59,522 nt of DNA from Bradyrhizobium sp. 132 (GTDB lineage Bacteria > Pseudomonadota > Alphaproteobacteria > Rhizobiales > Xanthobacteraceae). This document shows, piece by piece, positions 50,071 to 59,522 of the stretch. The stretch is taken from assembly GCF_023074185.1 (NCBI RefSeq), contig NZ_JADPKY010000055.1:1-59522 (forward strand), written 5' to 3'. Below the pieces are notes generated by a model. It was given only the letters and a program-made list of their open reading frames with translations. It did no database searches and was not told the origin of the DNA. Position 1 is the stretch's first letter, and each line of letters opens with the position of its first letter. The position numbers and the translations under genes are program-made.

Positions 50071-50754
50071 GTGACCAAGCGCTCTGAACCCCGGAAGGAA
50101 GCCCCAAATGTCGTCGGGCCTGAGGTGAGGCCGAGCGTCTTCGTCGTCGACGATGACCTCTCAATGCGCGAATCGCTGGTCAACCTATTTCGTTCGATCG
50201 GTCTAGATGTCGTTGCTTACGGATCCGCCCGGGAAATGCTCCAGAGCGAGCTCCCTGATGTTCCTAGCTGCCTTGTGCTTGACATCAGGCTGCCTGGATT
50301 GAGCGGCCTTGAGCTCCAGAATGAGTTAGCCAAACAGAAGATTCACATTCCCATCATTTTCATCACCGCTCATGGCGATATTCCGATGACCGTCAAAGCC
50401 ATGAAGAGTGGAGCAATCGATTTTCTCAGCAAGCCGTTTCGCGATCAGGAACTACTCGATGGCGTAGTCGCAGCTATCGAACAGGATCGGAAGAGACGAG
50501 GTGTAGACAAGGTGGTCAGCAGGCTCCAGTCCTTGTTTGAGGCCCTAAGTCCACGAGAGCAGGATGTGTTGAAACTGGTCGCCGCCGGGCTATTGAACAA
50601 ACAGGTAGCCGCGGAACTCGGGCTCGCCGAGATTACAGTCAAAATCTATCGCGGCCACGTGATGAAGAAGATGGGAGCTCGATCGCTAGCCGATTTGATC
50701 AGGATGGCTGAGAGGCTGGGAATTGGGACTGAGCGTTTCACGGTACAAACCTAA
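50071..50754 (+). CDS. FixJ/NodW-type response regulator
   Basis: A 227-residue regulator. The receiver has DDD at 27-29, phospho-acceptor Asp71 (LVLDIRLPG), FITAHGD and the Lys in LSKPFRD; the LuxR-type helix-turn-helix is at about 160-220 (LSPREQDVLKLVAAGLLNKQ). Length and sequence resemble NodW/NwsB, regulators that respond to plant isoflavones through NodV in B. japonicum. The natural partner here is probably the giant FixL-like histidine kinase at 42368, since no other free kinase is nearby. That pairing is inferred from position and from the FixL/FixJ-like class of both. Confidence 0.88.
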   Translation: MTKRSEPRKEAPNVVGPEVRPSVFVVDDDLSMRESLVNLFRSIGLDVVAYGSAREMLQSELPDVPSCLVLDIRLPGLSGLELQNELAKQKIHIPIIFITAHGDIPMTVKAMKSGAIDFLSKPFRDQELLDGVVAAIEQDRKRRGVDKVVSRLQSLFEALSPREQDVLKLVAAGLLNKQVAAELGLAEITVKIYRGHVMKKMGARSLADLIRMAERLGIGTERFTVQT

Positions 50755-50803
50755 GTATGATTTTACAATTTCGTCGTACACGCGCACCCTTCTGCTGGCC
50801 GTC

Positions 50804-51232
50804 ATGCGTCGGCCAGCGCCTTCGCCCAACCAAGAACAGGTCGTCTTGTCTAGGTATTCAACTGTTTCCGTTATTGACGACGATCCTGCGATTCGTGCCG
50901 CACTGAACAATCTTTTGAAATCGCAGGGCCACATCGTTCATACGTTTGCATCGGCTGAAGGATTCTTGCGGTCGTCTCAATTGAACCACACGTCCTGTGT
51001 CATTGCAGACGTGCAGATGCCCATGATGAGCGGCTTTGAACTTTTGGAAAAGATGCGAGCCCAGGGCCACGCTGCACCGTTCATCTTGATGACTGCCTTC
51101 GCAGATGATCGCACGCGAGCTCGCGCGTTGAGCGCGGGCGTAGCCGGTTTTTTTGCCAAGCCGTTTGCTGACCTGGAGTTGAGCGCCTGCCTCGATGCAG
51201 CGCTTCGCGAGCAGGGTGGAACGAACGCGTGA
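50804..51232 (+). CDS. single-domain receiver protein
   Basis: 142 residues from the ATG at 50804, or shorter from a TTG nearby. CheY-like: VSVIDDDPAIR, phospho-acceptor Asp69 (VIADVQMPMMSG), ILMTAFADD and the Lys in FFAKPFADLE; no output domain. It lies 49 bases after the response regulator. The pair (LuxR regulator plus lone receiver) mirrors fixJ and its downstream receiver at 18799 in this same window. A phosphate-sink role is possible. Confidence 0.85.
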   Translation: MRRPAPSPNQEQVVLSRYSTVSVIDDDPAIRAALNNLLKSQGHIVHTFASAEGFLRSSQLNHTSCVIADVQMPMMSGFELLEKMRAQGHAAPFILMTAFADDRTRARALSAGVAGFFAKPFADLELSACLDAALREQGGTNA

Positions 51233-51408
51233 AAGATGGGGAAGCAGTCTGGACCAAGCGCACTCGCGCGGCGCTTACGATGTCGATCAATGCGCGACTG
51301 CCCGTGCTTACCGCGTGCCAGTGGACCATCGCCTTTCTTGCCGCATTCCTGTCATTGTTGTTGCACTTTCGGCATCTGGTTGAAGCACTTGCAACGTCGG
51401 GCTCCTGA
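51229..51408 (+). CDS. 59-residue one-helix protein coupled to the receiver
   Basis: A GTG at 51229 overlaps the receiver stop (GTGA), a classic translational-coupling arrangement. The 59-residue frame opens VKDGEAVWTKRTRAALTM, has one membrane helix (WTIAFLAAFLSLLLHFRHLV) and ends EALATSGS. No family recognised. The overlap and clear helix make it more likely real than chance. It could tether or report on the two-component module at the membrane. Confidence 0.5.
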   Translation: MKDGEAVWTKRTRAALTMSINARLPVLTACQWTIAFLAAFLSLLLHFRHLVEALATSGS

Positions 51409-52408
51409 CAAGGCGCCTTTGGTATGATCGTGCAATCAGAGGAGGCGAGGGCCTCATCGGTTTAACGAGCGCCCTACCTTCACTCCTAAGATCCTTGCTG
51501 AGCTTAGCGCGAAGTGCCACGGCAGCGGCTTGCCGGCAGGACGTCGTTAGAACAAAGAATTCACCTGAAACTTGTGCCACCGCTCCAGACAAATCTGGCA
51601 CCGAGATTGCGGGAGCAGGACGGGACGATCGCGTCCAAAATCCCGCAGTCTGTCGAGGCGATCGCTTCGGAATTCACAGGAAACCCAAAGGCCGCATTTT
51701 CGATGTTGAGCTTTCGAAGGATCGAGCGGTGTACGCCAAACTCGCCAATTTGCGTTCGCTCCCAGCAACCCTTTGGCGGGCCGAAGCACCCGAACCTACG
51801 CAATCGGGTTGCAGGGCAACACAAATGCCACTGGTCGAAGCAATTTCAAGCCACGCCTTTGCTGCCGAACGCATCCACGCCACCACTCTCCGCGCCGATC
51901 CCGGCCAAACGCAAGGCCCAAAGCGGCGGCTCTGGACGAGCGATAAGCCCGCGCACCGGGCCAGATCCGCGGCGGCCCTGTCCCTTCTACTCGCCGGGAC
52001 CCTGAGCGTGAGCATCCAACACACGCCTCCGGCTGGCGGGCTCCGCGGTCGCCGGGAGCGCATCGGCCCTCTGGTCGCGATGAACTTTCTCGGCCCACAT
52101 ACTTCGCCGCTTCCAAGCTAACCGCGCTGTATGCGCAAATTCTTCGATCGCGCGCGACTAAGCAAACCTGCCCGCGAAAGACGACTTAGCCTGGGCCCTC
52201 GCTGGATGGGACGAAACTACTAGACATAGTAGCTTTGTTCCGCCTGGTTCCTCGGGTAAGCCGTTGGAGCTGATTTTCAGACGCCCTACGCAGAGCCCAA
52301 AGGACGCCGAGAGGCGCCGGAACCGTGCGCTCATGATCCGCCAATCCTGTACAATGTTGGCCGCGCGCTTGTTCGTCGGGCAGATTTTCTTGTCGAGGAG
52401 ACGACGAC
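51409..52408. other. 1 kb without a recognised gene
   Basis: Overlapping frames on both strands (for example 51495-52121), none with a domain. Probably decayed DNA plus the promoter of the aminotransferase. Confidence 0.4.
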
Positions 52409-53698
52409 ATGGTTGGAGGACACGAGCCGCACAGAATGAAGACAGTCGAAATGCTAGAGTCTAACGTGCGCTCGTACTCACGTTCCTTTCCTGCTGTGTT
52501 CAGCAGGGCGCGCGGCTCGATTATGTTCGCAGAGGATGGCCGAAAGGTCATTGACTTTCTGTCCGGCGCTGGAGCGCTAAATTATGGCCACAACAATCAG
52601 GAGATCAAAGCGGCAATCAGCGAGTATCTGGACTCGGACGGCGTCGTCCACGGCTTGGACATGGCCACCCCAGCTAAGGTCGAATTTATGGAGGCCTTTA
52701 GCTCTGTCATCCTTCGTGAACGGAATCTTTCCTACCGCTTTCAATTTACAGGGCCTACGGGAGCTAACGCTGTTGAAGCAGCTCTAAAGCTCTCGCGTAA
52801 GATCACAAGACGACACAACGTCATTTCTTTCACGAATGGATATCACGGTCAAAGCTTGGGAGCCATAGCCGCGAGCGGTAACCGCTTTTACCGCAAAGGC
52901 AGCAGCATTCCCTTATCCGGCACAACGTTCATGCCCTATGATGGGTATCTTGGCTCCGCTCACAGTGCGGCGGATTACGTGCGAAAGGTATTAATGGACG
53001 AGAGCAGTGGCACTGATCTTCCAGCCGCCATTCTCGTCGAAACCGTGCAAGGTGAGGGAGGCATTAACGTCGCCGGTAAGGAATGGTTGCAGTCAATTGA
53101 GGCTTTGGCAAAAGAGGTCGGAGCTATTTTCATAGTTGACGATATCCAAATGGGCTGTGGCCGTACAGGCGAGTTCTTCAGTTTCGAGTTCGCCGCGTTG
53201 TCGCCAGATATTGTTGTAATGTCGAAATCGCTGAGTGGGTACGGTTTGCCACTATCGATGCTCCTGATCAAAGAAGCGATTGACGCATGGGAACCAGGTG
53301 AGCACACGGGGACGTTTCGAGGAAACAACCTTGCACTCGTTTCTGGCAAAGCGGCTTTGAATCTGTATTGGCGCAACCAGACGTTCTCGCAACAGGTTCG
53401 ACGCTTGGGCGCATTTATGCGGCGTCGACTCGATGCTATCGCGCACCAGCACGGAAACGGGTTTGCTGTTCGTGGACGGGGCATGGTATGCGGATTCGAT
53501 TGCAAAACGACCGAAATCGCAGAGGCGACGTCACATAGAGCGTTTGAGAAGGGATTGATTGTCGAGCGATGCGGACCGACCGATCAGGTTCTAAAGTTCT
53601 TGCCTGCACTTACGATCGAGCAAGAAACGTTGGGACAAGGCCTAGACATATTCGAGGAGTCATTGACCGAAACGTTGAATTCAGCCCGAGCAAGCTAA
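52409..53698 (+). CDS. EctB-type diaminobutyrate/2-oxoglutarate aminotransferase
   Basis: A 429-residue class III PLP enzyme. Conserved features: PTGANAVEAALKLSRK (cofactor phosphate loop), FTNGYHGQSLGA, ILVETVQGEGG, the Asp pair in IVDDIQMGCGRTG, and the PLP lysine Lys273 in VMSKSLSGYGLPLS. EctB-like enzymes make L-2,4-diaminobutyrate for ectoine, siderophores or antibiotics. The ATG at 52409 has GAGGAG seven bases upstream; the ATG at 52436 lacks a well-spaced site. No ectA or ectC is present, so ectoine is unlikely and the product is unknown. Intact among decayed neighbours, suggesting it is under selection. Confidence 0.85.
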   Translation: MVGGHEPHRMKTVEMLESNVRSYSRSFPAVFSRARGSIMFAEDGRKVIDFLSGAGALNYGHNNQEIKAAISEYLDSDGVVHGLDMATPAKVEFMEAFSSVILRERNLSYRFQFTGPTGANAVEAALKLSRKITRRHNVISFTNGYHGQSLGAIAASGNRFYRKGSSIPLSGTTFMPYDGYLGSAHSAADYVRKVLMDESSGTDLPAAILVETVQGEGGINVAGKEWLQSIEALAKEVGAIFIVDDIQMGCGRTGEFFSFEFAALSPDIVVMSKSLSGYGLPLSMLLIKEAIDAWEPGEHTGTFRGNNLALVSGKAALNLYWRNQTFSQQVRRLGAFMRRRLDAIAHQHGNGFAVRGRGMVCGFDCKTTEIAEATSHRAFEKGLIVERCGPTDQVLKFLPALTIEQETLGQGLDIFEESLTETLNSARAS

Positions 53699-54772
53699 AC
53701 TTGTAGGCACACGAGAGAAACTGTTGCTAGCGACCGCATCGCCGCAAGTCACTGGCGTGAGTCCTTGCTTGCCGCCGAAATGGTTCAGGAGTTTTGAGGC
53801 CATGATCATGAACGTAAAGTCTGAAGGCCAACGCTATCTGTAATCCGCCAAGTCGGCTGTTGCGCGGAGAACGCCTGCTGCTCTCCTCGGTCCACAACAC
53901 GTGAGTGCGAGCAGCACCTTTGACCATAGAGCCTCGCAGTCGCGAGCGACTCTGGTCGAGCTGCCTTATCTAAGTTTCCAATCTGAGGTTTGCCGAAGGT
54001 GAGCTCGTGGTGCGGAATGGAGTCCAATGGTGTAGTGTGGCTTCTTGGTGGCCACTGCCCAGCCGCACGAGTACTTTGTTAGGACCGTGTATTGTGCAGC
54101 AGCGATCCAGGCTGAGCCGTTTACAGCGTAGGTGCAGCAGCAATCACTCGGGCCGCCGGCTTTGCGACGAAATCCGTCAACGAACGCGCGGTGGCGATGT
54201 CCCGGGTTCTGTTGAATTTCTGAAGAGGTCGGCGTTGTCCACCTTGAGCCGGTAGGCTCGGGGTGCTGATTCCGCAAAGGACAGCAACGCGATGACGAGA
54301 GATATCACACCGGCTGATTGGCTGGCGACCGGGCCTTTGGACGAACCATTTGCGGAAGTGCGAGTGCCGAGTTCAGCTATCAGAAGCCCCTATTTGGCGT
54401 GAGCGCCTCGGCGGTAAGCGAAGGTGACGGACCAAAGGTGAACTATGCTGGGCCAACCGAAGAAGCCCGACGCACCTGCCGGGTCTGAGATGCGTCGGGC
54501 TGAGTGGGAGACTGAGCGCGACAGTCTCCCCCCAGAACCGCGCCTGCAAGTAGTATGCCGTGCCCGTAGTCCTACACCAACAGTTCAAATTAGATATCTG
54601 CTCTGCCACAAAGTTCCGCGAGGCATTCAGCGACGGCCAGCTCCATCTTCAAGGCCTAACAGCTGAGCTTATTCCCGTTCCAAAAACTCCCGCCATGACC
54701 TTTCGTTTGGATCGCAAATGAGGCAGAAGAAGCGGACAACGGGCCGCCGGCTCATCAACAACAGATATCTAG
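53699..54772. other. 1.1 kb without a recognised gene
   Basis: No domain found on either strand. I searched for a nod box before the acyltransferase and saw only a short partial resemblance. Confidence 0.4.
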
Positions 54773-55894
54773 ATGTTTGAAACATTGCTACGCGTGACTG
54801 GAACGATCGCCCCGAGCTCGCGCACGGCAGAGGCACACGATCGAGATCTAAGCTTAGATTTTGCGAAGGGTGCGCTCATTGTTCTGGTGATCGTTGGGCA
54901 CCTGATTCAGTATGTCATCTACCAAGACGACGGGTTTTGGTATTCGCCGTACTACAAGTCGATCTATATGTTTCACATGCCACTCTTTATGGCGATAAGC
55001 GGATATCTTTCTTCTCGATCGCTGCTGCAAAAGTCGTTCACTCGAGCCGCCAGCGACCGTGCGAAGCAGCTCTTGCTGCCGATGCTGTTTTGGTGGACGT
55101 TCATGGAGACAGCTAAGCTGGCGGCATTGTGGCACGCGACCAGCCTAACGAGCGGACTTTTGGCATTTGTAGACGATTTCGCTGGCACATACTGGTTCAT
55201 CTGGGCGACGTTTGTTTCCTATCTTCTCCTCAAAATTTCTATCAAGCTCAGCCACCAATCGTGGGTCATATCTGGTTTAGCCATACTGGTCGCACTCGCG
55301 CCTCTGACATTGTCCATATCACCCCTGATCAGATTCACTTACCCGTTCTTCTGCTTCGGCTTCTTGCTTGCTCAATCGAGAAAACGATGGACGAGTACAT
55401 CGCGACATCACAAGCCGCTCCTGATTTTATTTCTCTCGATAGTGACTTGCGTATGCTTTCTAGCTTGGGGCAAGGACACCTATGTCTACAATAATCTTGG
55501 GGTAATTCACGATTTTCGGTCGGCTAAAAACGTGCTTCTGATGTTTGTTGGCTCTGCAGCCGCCTCAGCAATCGCTATCGAACTCCTGCTGCAATGCTGG
55601 AGCGTTCGCCGTTCAAATCGAATGGCCCGCTTTATCGCGGTGGAGTTGGGCCAGACCACGCTGCTGCTCTATCTGGTCCAGGGTACCGTGTTCCGTCTCA
55701 TGGATTTCGTACAGTTCGGAGAACTTTGGAATCTCACGACCCGGTTGATCATCGCGGGTATGCTCGGGGCCGCGATTATTGTGATCGCGCTAACGGTGCG
55801 CTCGATTGTTCGCGGCGTTCCATATCTGTCACAGCTCGTCCTTGGAATGCCGCCACGCTCAGGTCTTCCGCAAGCCAAACCTGCAATGAACTAG
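54773..55894 (+). CDS. acyltransferase-3 family membrane protein (NodX/NolL-like class)
   Basis: A 373-residue protein with about ten membrane helices. The N-terminal signature DLSLDFAKGALIVLVIVGHL with its His, then MFHMPLFMAISGYL and FFCFGFLLAQ, identify the family that moves acetyl or other acyl groups onto surface sugars. Rhizobial relatives NodX and NolL acetylate Nod factors. It follows the EctB-type gene on the same strand after 1.1 kb, so they need not be co-transcribed. Intact. Whether the substrate is a Nod factor, polysaccharide or lipid cannot be told from sequence. Confidence 0.8.
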   Translation: MFETLLRVTGTIAPSSRTAEAHDRDLSLDFAKGALIVLVIVGHLIQYVIYQDDGFWYSPYYKSIYMFHMPLFMAISGYLSSRSLLQKSFTRAASDRAKQLLLPMLFWWTFMETAKLAALWHATSLTSGLLAFVDDFAGTYWFIWATFVSYLLLKISIKLSHQSWVISGLAILVALAPLTLSISPLIRFTYPFFCFGFLLAQSRKRWTSTSRHHKPLLILFLSIVTCVCFLAWGKDTYVYNNLGVIHDFRSAKNVLLMFVGSAAASAIAIELLLQCWSVRRSNRMARFIAVELGQTTLLLYLVQGTVFRLMDFVQFGELWNLTTRLIIAGMLGAAIIVIALTVRSIVRGVPYLSQLVLGMPPRSGLPQAKPAMN

Positions 55895-56329
55895 CTGTAT
55901 GCATTTGATATTTGAGTACGGCAGGGCATTGCGATAGCATCGACTTGTGACGCCGCGGGAATAGCGTTCGACCCAGGTCCGGCGGCGACGGCGTGCCGCC
56001 GGTCGAGCATAGCAACCCATCGGAGCGTGTATTGCTCGGGTTTGCATGGCACCGGGGAACTCAGCCCATTGCGTCCCTTCAAATAAGATCGACTGTCGTG
56101 AGACTTAGCTTCGCTGCCCTAGTCGTCTAGCCGCCGGGTTTCGACCCAGATCTGGCGATCGAACCTAATCCAATCACACTCGGCCAGATGTTTCTTCGAG
56201 TGCCGTACTGAACCCGAGACGTCCCAGTCGTTCGACTCTCCGTCTCGTCCCACAGCTGCCCGAAGTAAAAGGCCCTCGGCAACGCACAAGCCGTTCTTGT
56301 TCGATGAGGTGGCGATGCGCTTGCTCACC
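55895..56329. other. no gene recognised
   Basis: Junction DNA left of the panB remnant. One minus frame ends DWIRFDRQIWVETRRLDD but has no identifiable beginning. Confidence 0.35.
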
Positions 56330-56949
56330 GCGAGCCTGTTGTGCTCAGAGATTCGGTCGCTCGCGCGGCGAGCGCGGCCAGGATGCCTTCGAGGACAAGA
56401 GCAAAGCATCCGGGCTGCTGTAGCTGGTGCGCATCGTGAGCAGACGTAGGGCATCGTCCGCGTTCCGACCTTGTACCTTGAAGCCGCCCATCGCCTTGAC
56501 GCTTTGTGGCGCGAGACCAAGACGACCCATCACGGGAATTTCGCAATTCCCCAAGGCTCGCATCTCGACACGCTTACCCCCTCCCTCAACCTTGACGGTG
56601 TCTGCGCCACGCTGCAGGACGCCTCCAGAGTTGCGTATTGCGTCGTCGGGACTGAGATGAAAGCTGAGAAACGGCATGTCAGCTACAGGCTGGGCGCCGG
56701 GCCTTTTCGCGCGACCACGTCCAGGTGGTGATTTACATCGCCATGCTGACCGGTAAAGTGGTCATCAAACCCAAGGCATACGTTGCCGACGCTATGGCCG
56801 ACAAGAATGACGTCGACGACAGGATCGGCGATACGAGTCGTTACCGCATCATAAGCCGTGGTCATGACGATGGCGCGCCTTTCCTACTTGCATCGTTGCA
56901 GAACTGGAATCGTGACGCGTTCAACCGACAGCTGCGAAATGTGGCTCAT
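56330..56949 (-). pseudogene. panB: panB (ketopantoate hydroxymethyltransferase), truncated and broken
   Basis: PanB makes ketopantoate for pantothenate. The start MSHISQLSVERVTIPVLQRC at 56949 meets a TAG (near 56885), then IVMTTAYDAVTTRIADPVVD, then GHSVGNVCLGFD where the active-site Asp of GDSVGNV is His. A frameshift leads to DMPFLSFHLSPDDAIRNSGG, then RALGNCEIPVMGRLGLAPQS and GGFKVQGRNADDALRLL. The match ends at ARATESLSTTG, losing the C-terminal fifth. Several independent lesions make this a dead copy. Confidence 0.85.
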
Positions 56950-57377
56950 GTCGATCTGATCCGACCTCGCCTGTCTCTGGAAATGGCCTTCCCCTTGGAA
57001 GAGCGAAGGTATCTGTCAATAGGGAGGCCGAAAAGGAGCGTCACTGAAGTCGGAAGCACAAAGTTTCCAATGATTGGGCACCAGCGCTCGCACGGCTGCC
57101 GCAAACTCCCGAATGCGGATGACGTGTCCAGCATCTTCGCGTCCGTAGACGCTTGATAAGACCTGCCGTCCAGGCAATCTCTTGTAATCGAAATAACGGC
57201 GGAACTTCCACACAGATGAACACGCAACCAATCACAACGACGCCATCGGACTGAAGCCGAACGCGCGATGACACTGTGGACCGGCCTCGTCCATTTCGTA
57301 GGTCTATGGCAAGGCTCTCTCAAGTCGTTCGGGAAGCTCAGCTCAGGATCCTTGATCTTGCGCTGCCGCGCGCATCT
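56950..57377. other. decayed segment between panB and bioA remnants
   Basis: The minus-strand frame 57016-57231 (IRIREFAAAVRALVPNHWKL) looks like a fragment of a real protein, but I cannot name it. In rhizobial symbiosis islands bio and pan genes are often neighbours, so this may be another vitamin gene remnant. Confidence 0.35.
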
Positions 57378-57613
57378 TCAGGCAAGCGCATCGGCAGCGT
57401 CACAGATCCCTGCATATATTTCGTCCAGGTCACCTGCTGTTACACAATATGGCGGCATCACATAAATCGTATTACCGCGTGGGCGCAGCAAGAGATTACG
57501 GTCTTTAAAGAAGGCGTGAAGCCTCGGGCCGACGCCTGCGAGATAGCCGGTATCTCTCGTCTTCAGATCCAGTGCTGTAATGGTGCCGTTATGGCGAACG
57601 TTTTCAAAGTATA
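57378..57613 (-). pseudogene. bioA: bioA C-terminal fragment, cut by IS21-type element
   Basis: About 77 codons reading YFENVRHNGTITALDLKTRD, TGYLAGVGPRLHAFFKDRNL and NTIYVMPPYCVTAGDLDEIY, then TGA at 57378. This is the end of DAPA aminotransferase of biotin synthesis. Upstream it stops exactly where the IS21 end repeats begin, so the rest of bioA should lie beyond the element, to the right of this window. Confidence 0.85.
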
Positions 57614-57732
57614 GCGCGACAATCTGGATGGGAAGCGCGCGACAATCAGGATGGGGAGTCGGTGTCGCGGCGAGGTGATGATTGCCGCGATGATTGTCGC
57701 GCGCAAGAGTTTTGTTCGCTCTGATTGTCGCG
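57614..57732. repeat. IS21-type terminal repeats
   Basis: GCGCGACAATC followed by GGATGGG occurs at 57614 and 57637 (23-base spacing), and the inverted form GATTGTCGCG occurs at 57692 and 57723. Multiple transposase-binding copies are typical of IS21 ends. Confidence 0.75.
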
Positions 57733-57737
57733 GAGCG

Positions 57738-58546
57738 TCAATCAGCGAGTGTTTTTGGTGTCGCGTGCGAGGATGGTCGCCCTGGACCACGCTTCCGCTC
57801 GAGCGCGGTGCGCCTGCGATAGCTTTCGACGTTCATCTCGATGATGGTGGCGTGGTGAACGAGGCGATCGATGGCGGCGAGCGTCATAGCAGGATCCGGG
57901 AAGACCCTGTTCCACTCTCCAAAGGGCTGATTGGCGGTGATCAGCATGGAACGCCGCTCGTAGCGAGCGCTGATGAGCTCGAACAGCACGCTGGTCTCGG
58001 CCTAGTCCTTGGTGACGTAGGCAAGATCATCGCAGATCAGGAGGTCGAAGCGATCGAGGCGGTTAATGGCGGCCTCGAGATTGAGCTCGCGCCGCGCTAC
58101 CTGGAGCTTCTGGACGAGATCGGTGGTGCGGGTGAAGAGGACGCGCCATCCGTTCTCGATAAGGGCCAGGCCGATGGCTGCCGCCAAGTGACTCTTGCCG
58201 CCGCCGGGCGGCCCGAACAGCAGCAGATTGGCGCCCTTGCCGAGCCAACCATCGCCGGCGGCGAGCGCGGTCACCTGCGCCTTGGAGATCATCGGCACAG
58301 CCTCAAAGTCGAAGTTGTCGAAGGTCTTTCCAGCGGGCAGCCGCGCCTCGACGAGATGGCGCTCGACCCGGCGGCGGCCGCGTTCGGCGATCTCGTGCTC
58401 GGCAATGGTGGCGAGGAAGCGGGCCGCCGGCCAGCCTTCCTTGTCGGACTGCTCGGCAAATTGCGGCCACAGCACCTTGATGGCGGGCAGCCGCAACTCG
58501 TTGAGCAACAGATTGAGTCGCGCGGCGTCGACTGTGTTGGCCGTGC

Positions 58547-58550
<4 letters not shown>
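57738..58550 (-). pseudogene. istB: IstB helper ATPase with a premature stop
   Basis: 271 codons from the ATG at 58550. Residues 1-100 form the DNA-binding helical part, Walker A is FGPPGGGKSH at 112-121, and Walker B is LLICDD at 170-175. A TAG at codon 183 (58002-58004) interrupts an otherwise continuous frame, which carries on with SVLFELISARYERRSMLITA and NQPFGEW to the end at 57738. IstB loads the IstA transposase; truncation before the arginine-finger region should inactivate it. Confidence 0.85.

Positions 58551-59522
<972 letters not shown>

Noticed and set aside
51495..52121. 208-codon plus-strand frame and overlapping 163-codon frame
   Set aside because: Both are low-information sequences with no domain; neither has a ribosome binding site.
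53940..53990. possible nod box before the acyltransferase
   Set aside because: Only a short TTTCCAATCT-like end matches, with no repeated ATC-type motifs at the right spacing, and it lies 800 bases from the gene.

Overview
The window comes from an alphaproteobacterial root-nodule symbiont, almost certainly a Bradyrhizobium. The regulatory genes match B. japonicum/diazoefficiens residue for residue: FixL starting at a TTG is 505 aa with His200, Arg220 and His291, FixJ is 205 aa with Asp55, and FixK2 is 232 aa with Cys183. The DNA is GC-rich, and an intact microaerobic respiration core sits inside accessory DNA full of insertion sequences and broken genes.

Layout. (1) 0-7 kb is an eroded flank: a frameshifted Fic gene, an intact Fic gene with a fused AbiEi-like N-terminus, FitA/FitB toxin-antitoxin debris, TetR and DUF6455 remnants, and a decayed second fixK-like gene. 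(2) 7.1-15.1 kb (minus strand) holds fixNOQP (cbb3 oxidase) and fixGHIS (its copper supply and assembly). Each operon is preceded by a FixK-type box (15047-15060 and 11485-11498). (3) 15.2-20.1 kb holds a CBS-domain gene, a universal stress gene broken by three frameshifts, then fixL-fixJ-receiver-fixK2 on the plus strand. FixL senses oxygen through haem, phosphorylates FixJ, FixJ activates fixK2, and FixK2 activates the fixNOQP and fixGHIS boxes: a complete cascade and its targets in one 13 kb block. (4) 20.4-32.4 kb is mixed: EAL and cytochrome P450 pseudogenes, a small GcrA-like gene, a hemN-like radical SAM gene, an OprB porin, a TauD-type dioxygenase and a frameshifted pectate lyase. (5) 32.7-40.2 kb holds an IS481-type transposase cut by an IS3-type element, an IS5-type tail, a large NopD-like type III effector with a Ulp1/SUMO-protease domain (two frameshifts, one in a C8 tract), and IS5/integrase debris. 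(6) 41-51.4 kb holds a PaiB-like gene, an 1855-residue pseudokinase/ATPase/GAF/PAS/histidine kinase on the minus strand and, about 2 kb away on the plus strand, a FixJ/NodW-type regulator, a single-domain receiver and a GTGA-coupled 59-residue one-helix protein. (7) 52.4-59.5 kb holds an EctB-type aminotransferase, an acyltransferase-3 membrane protein, a panB pseudogene and a bioA fragment cut by an IS21-type element whose istA runs off the right end.

The region reads as functional fix genes next to a symbiosis-island-like segment in which vitamin genes (panB, bioA), an effector and several metabolic genes are decaying. I saw no rRNA, tRNA or CRISPR array. The least explained intact parts are the giant kinase with its receiver operon, and the EctB/acyltransferase pair.
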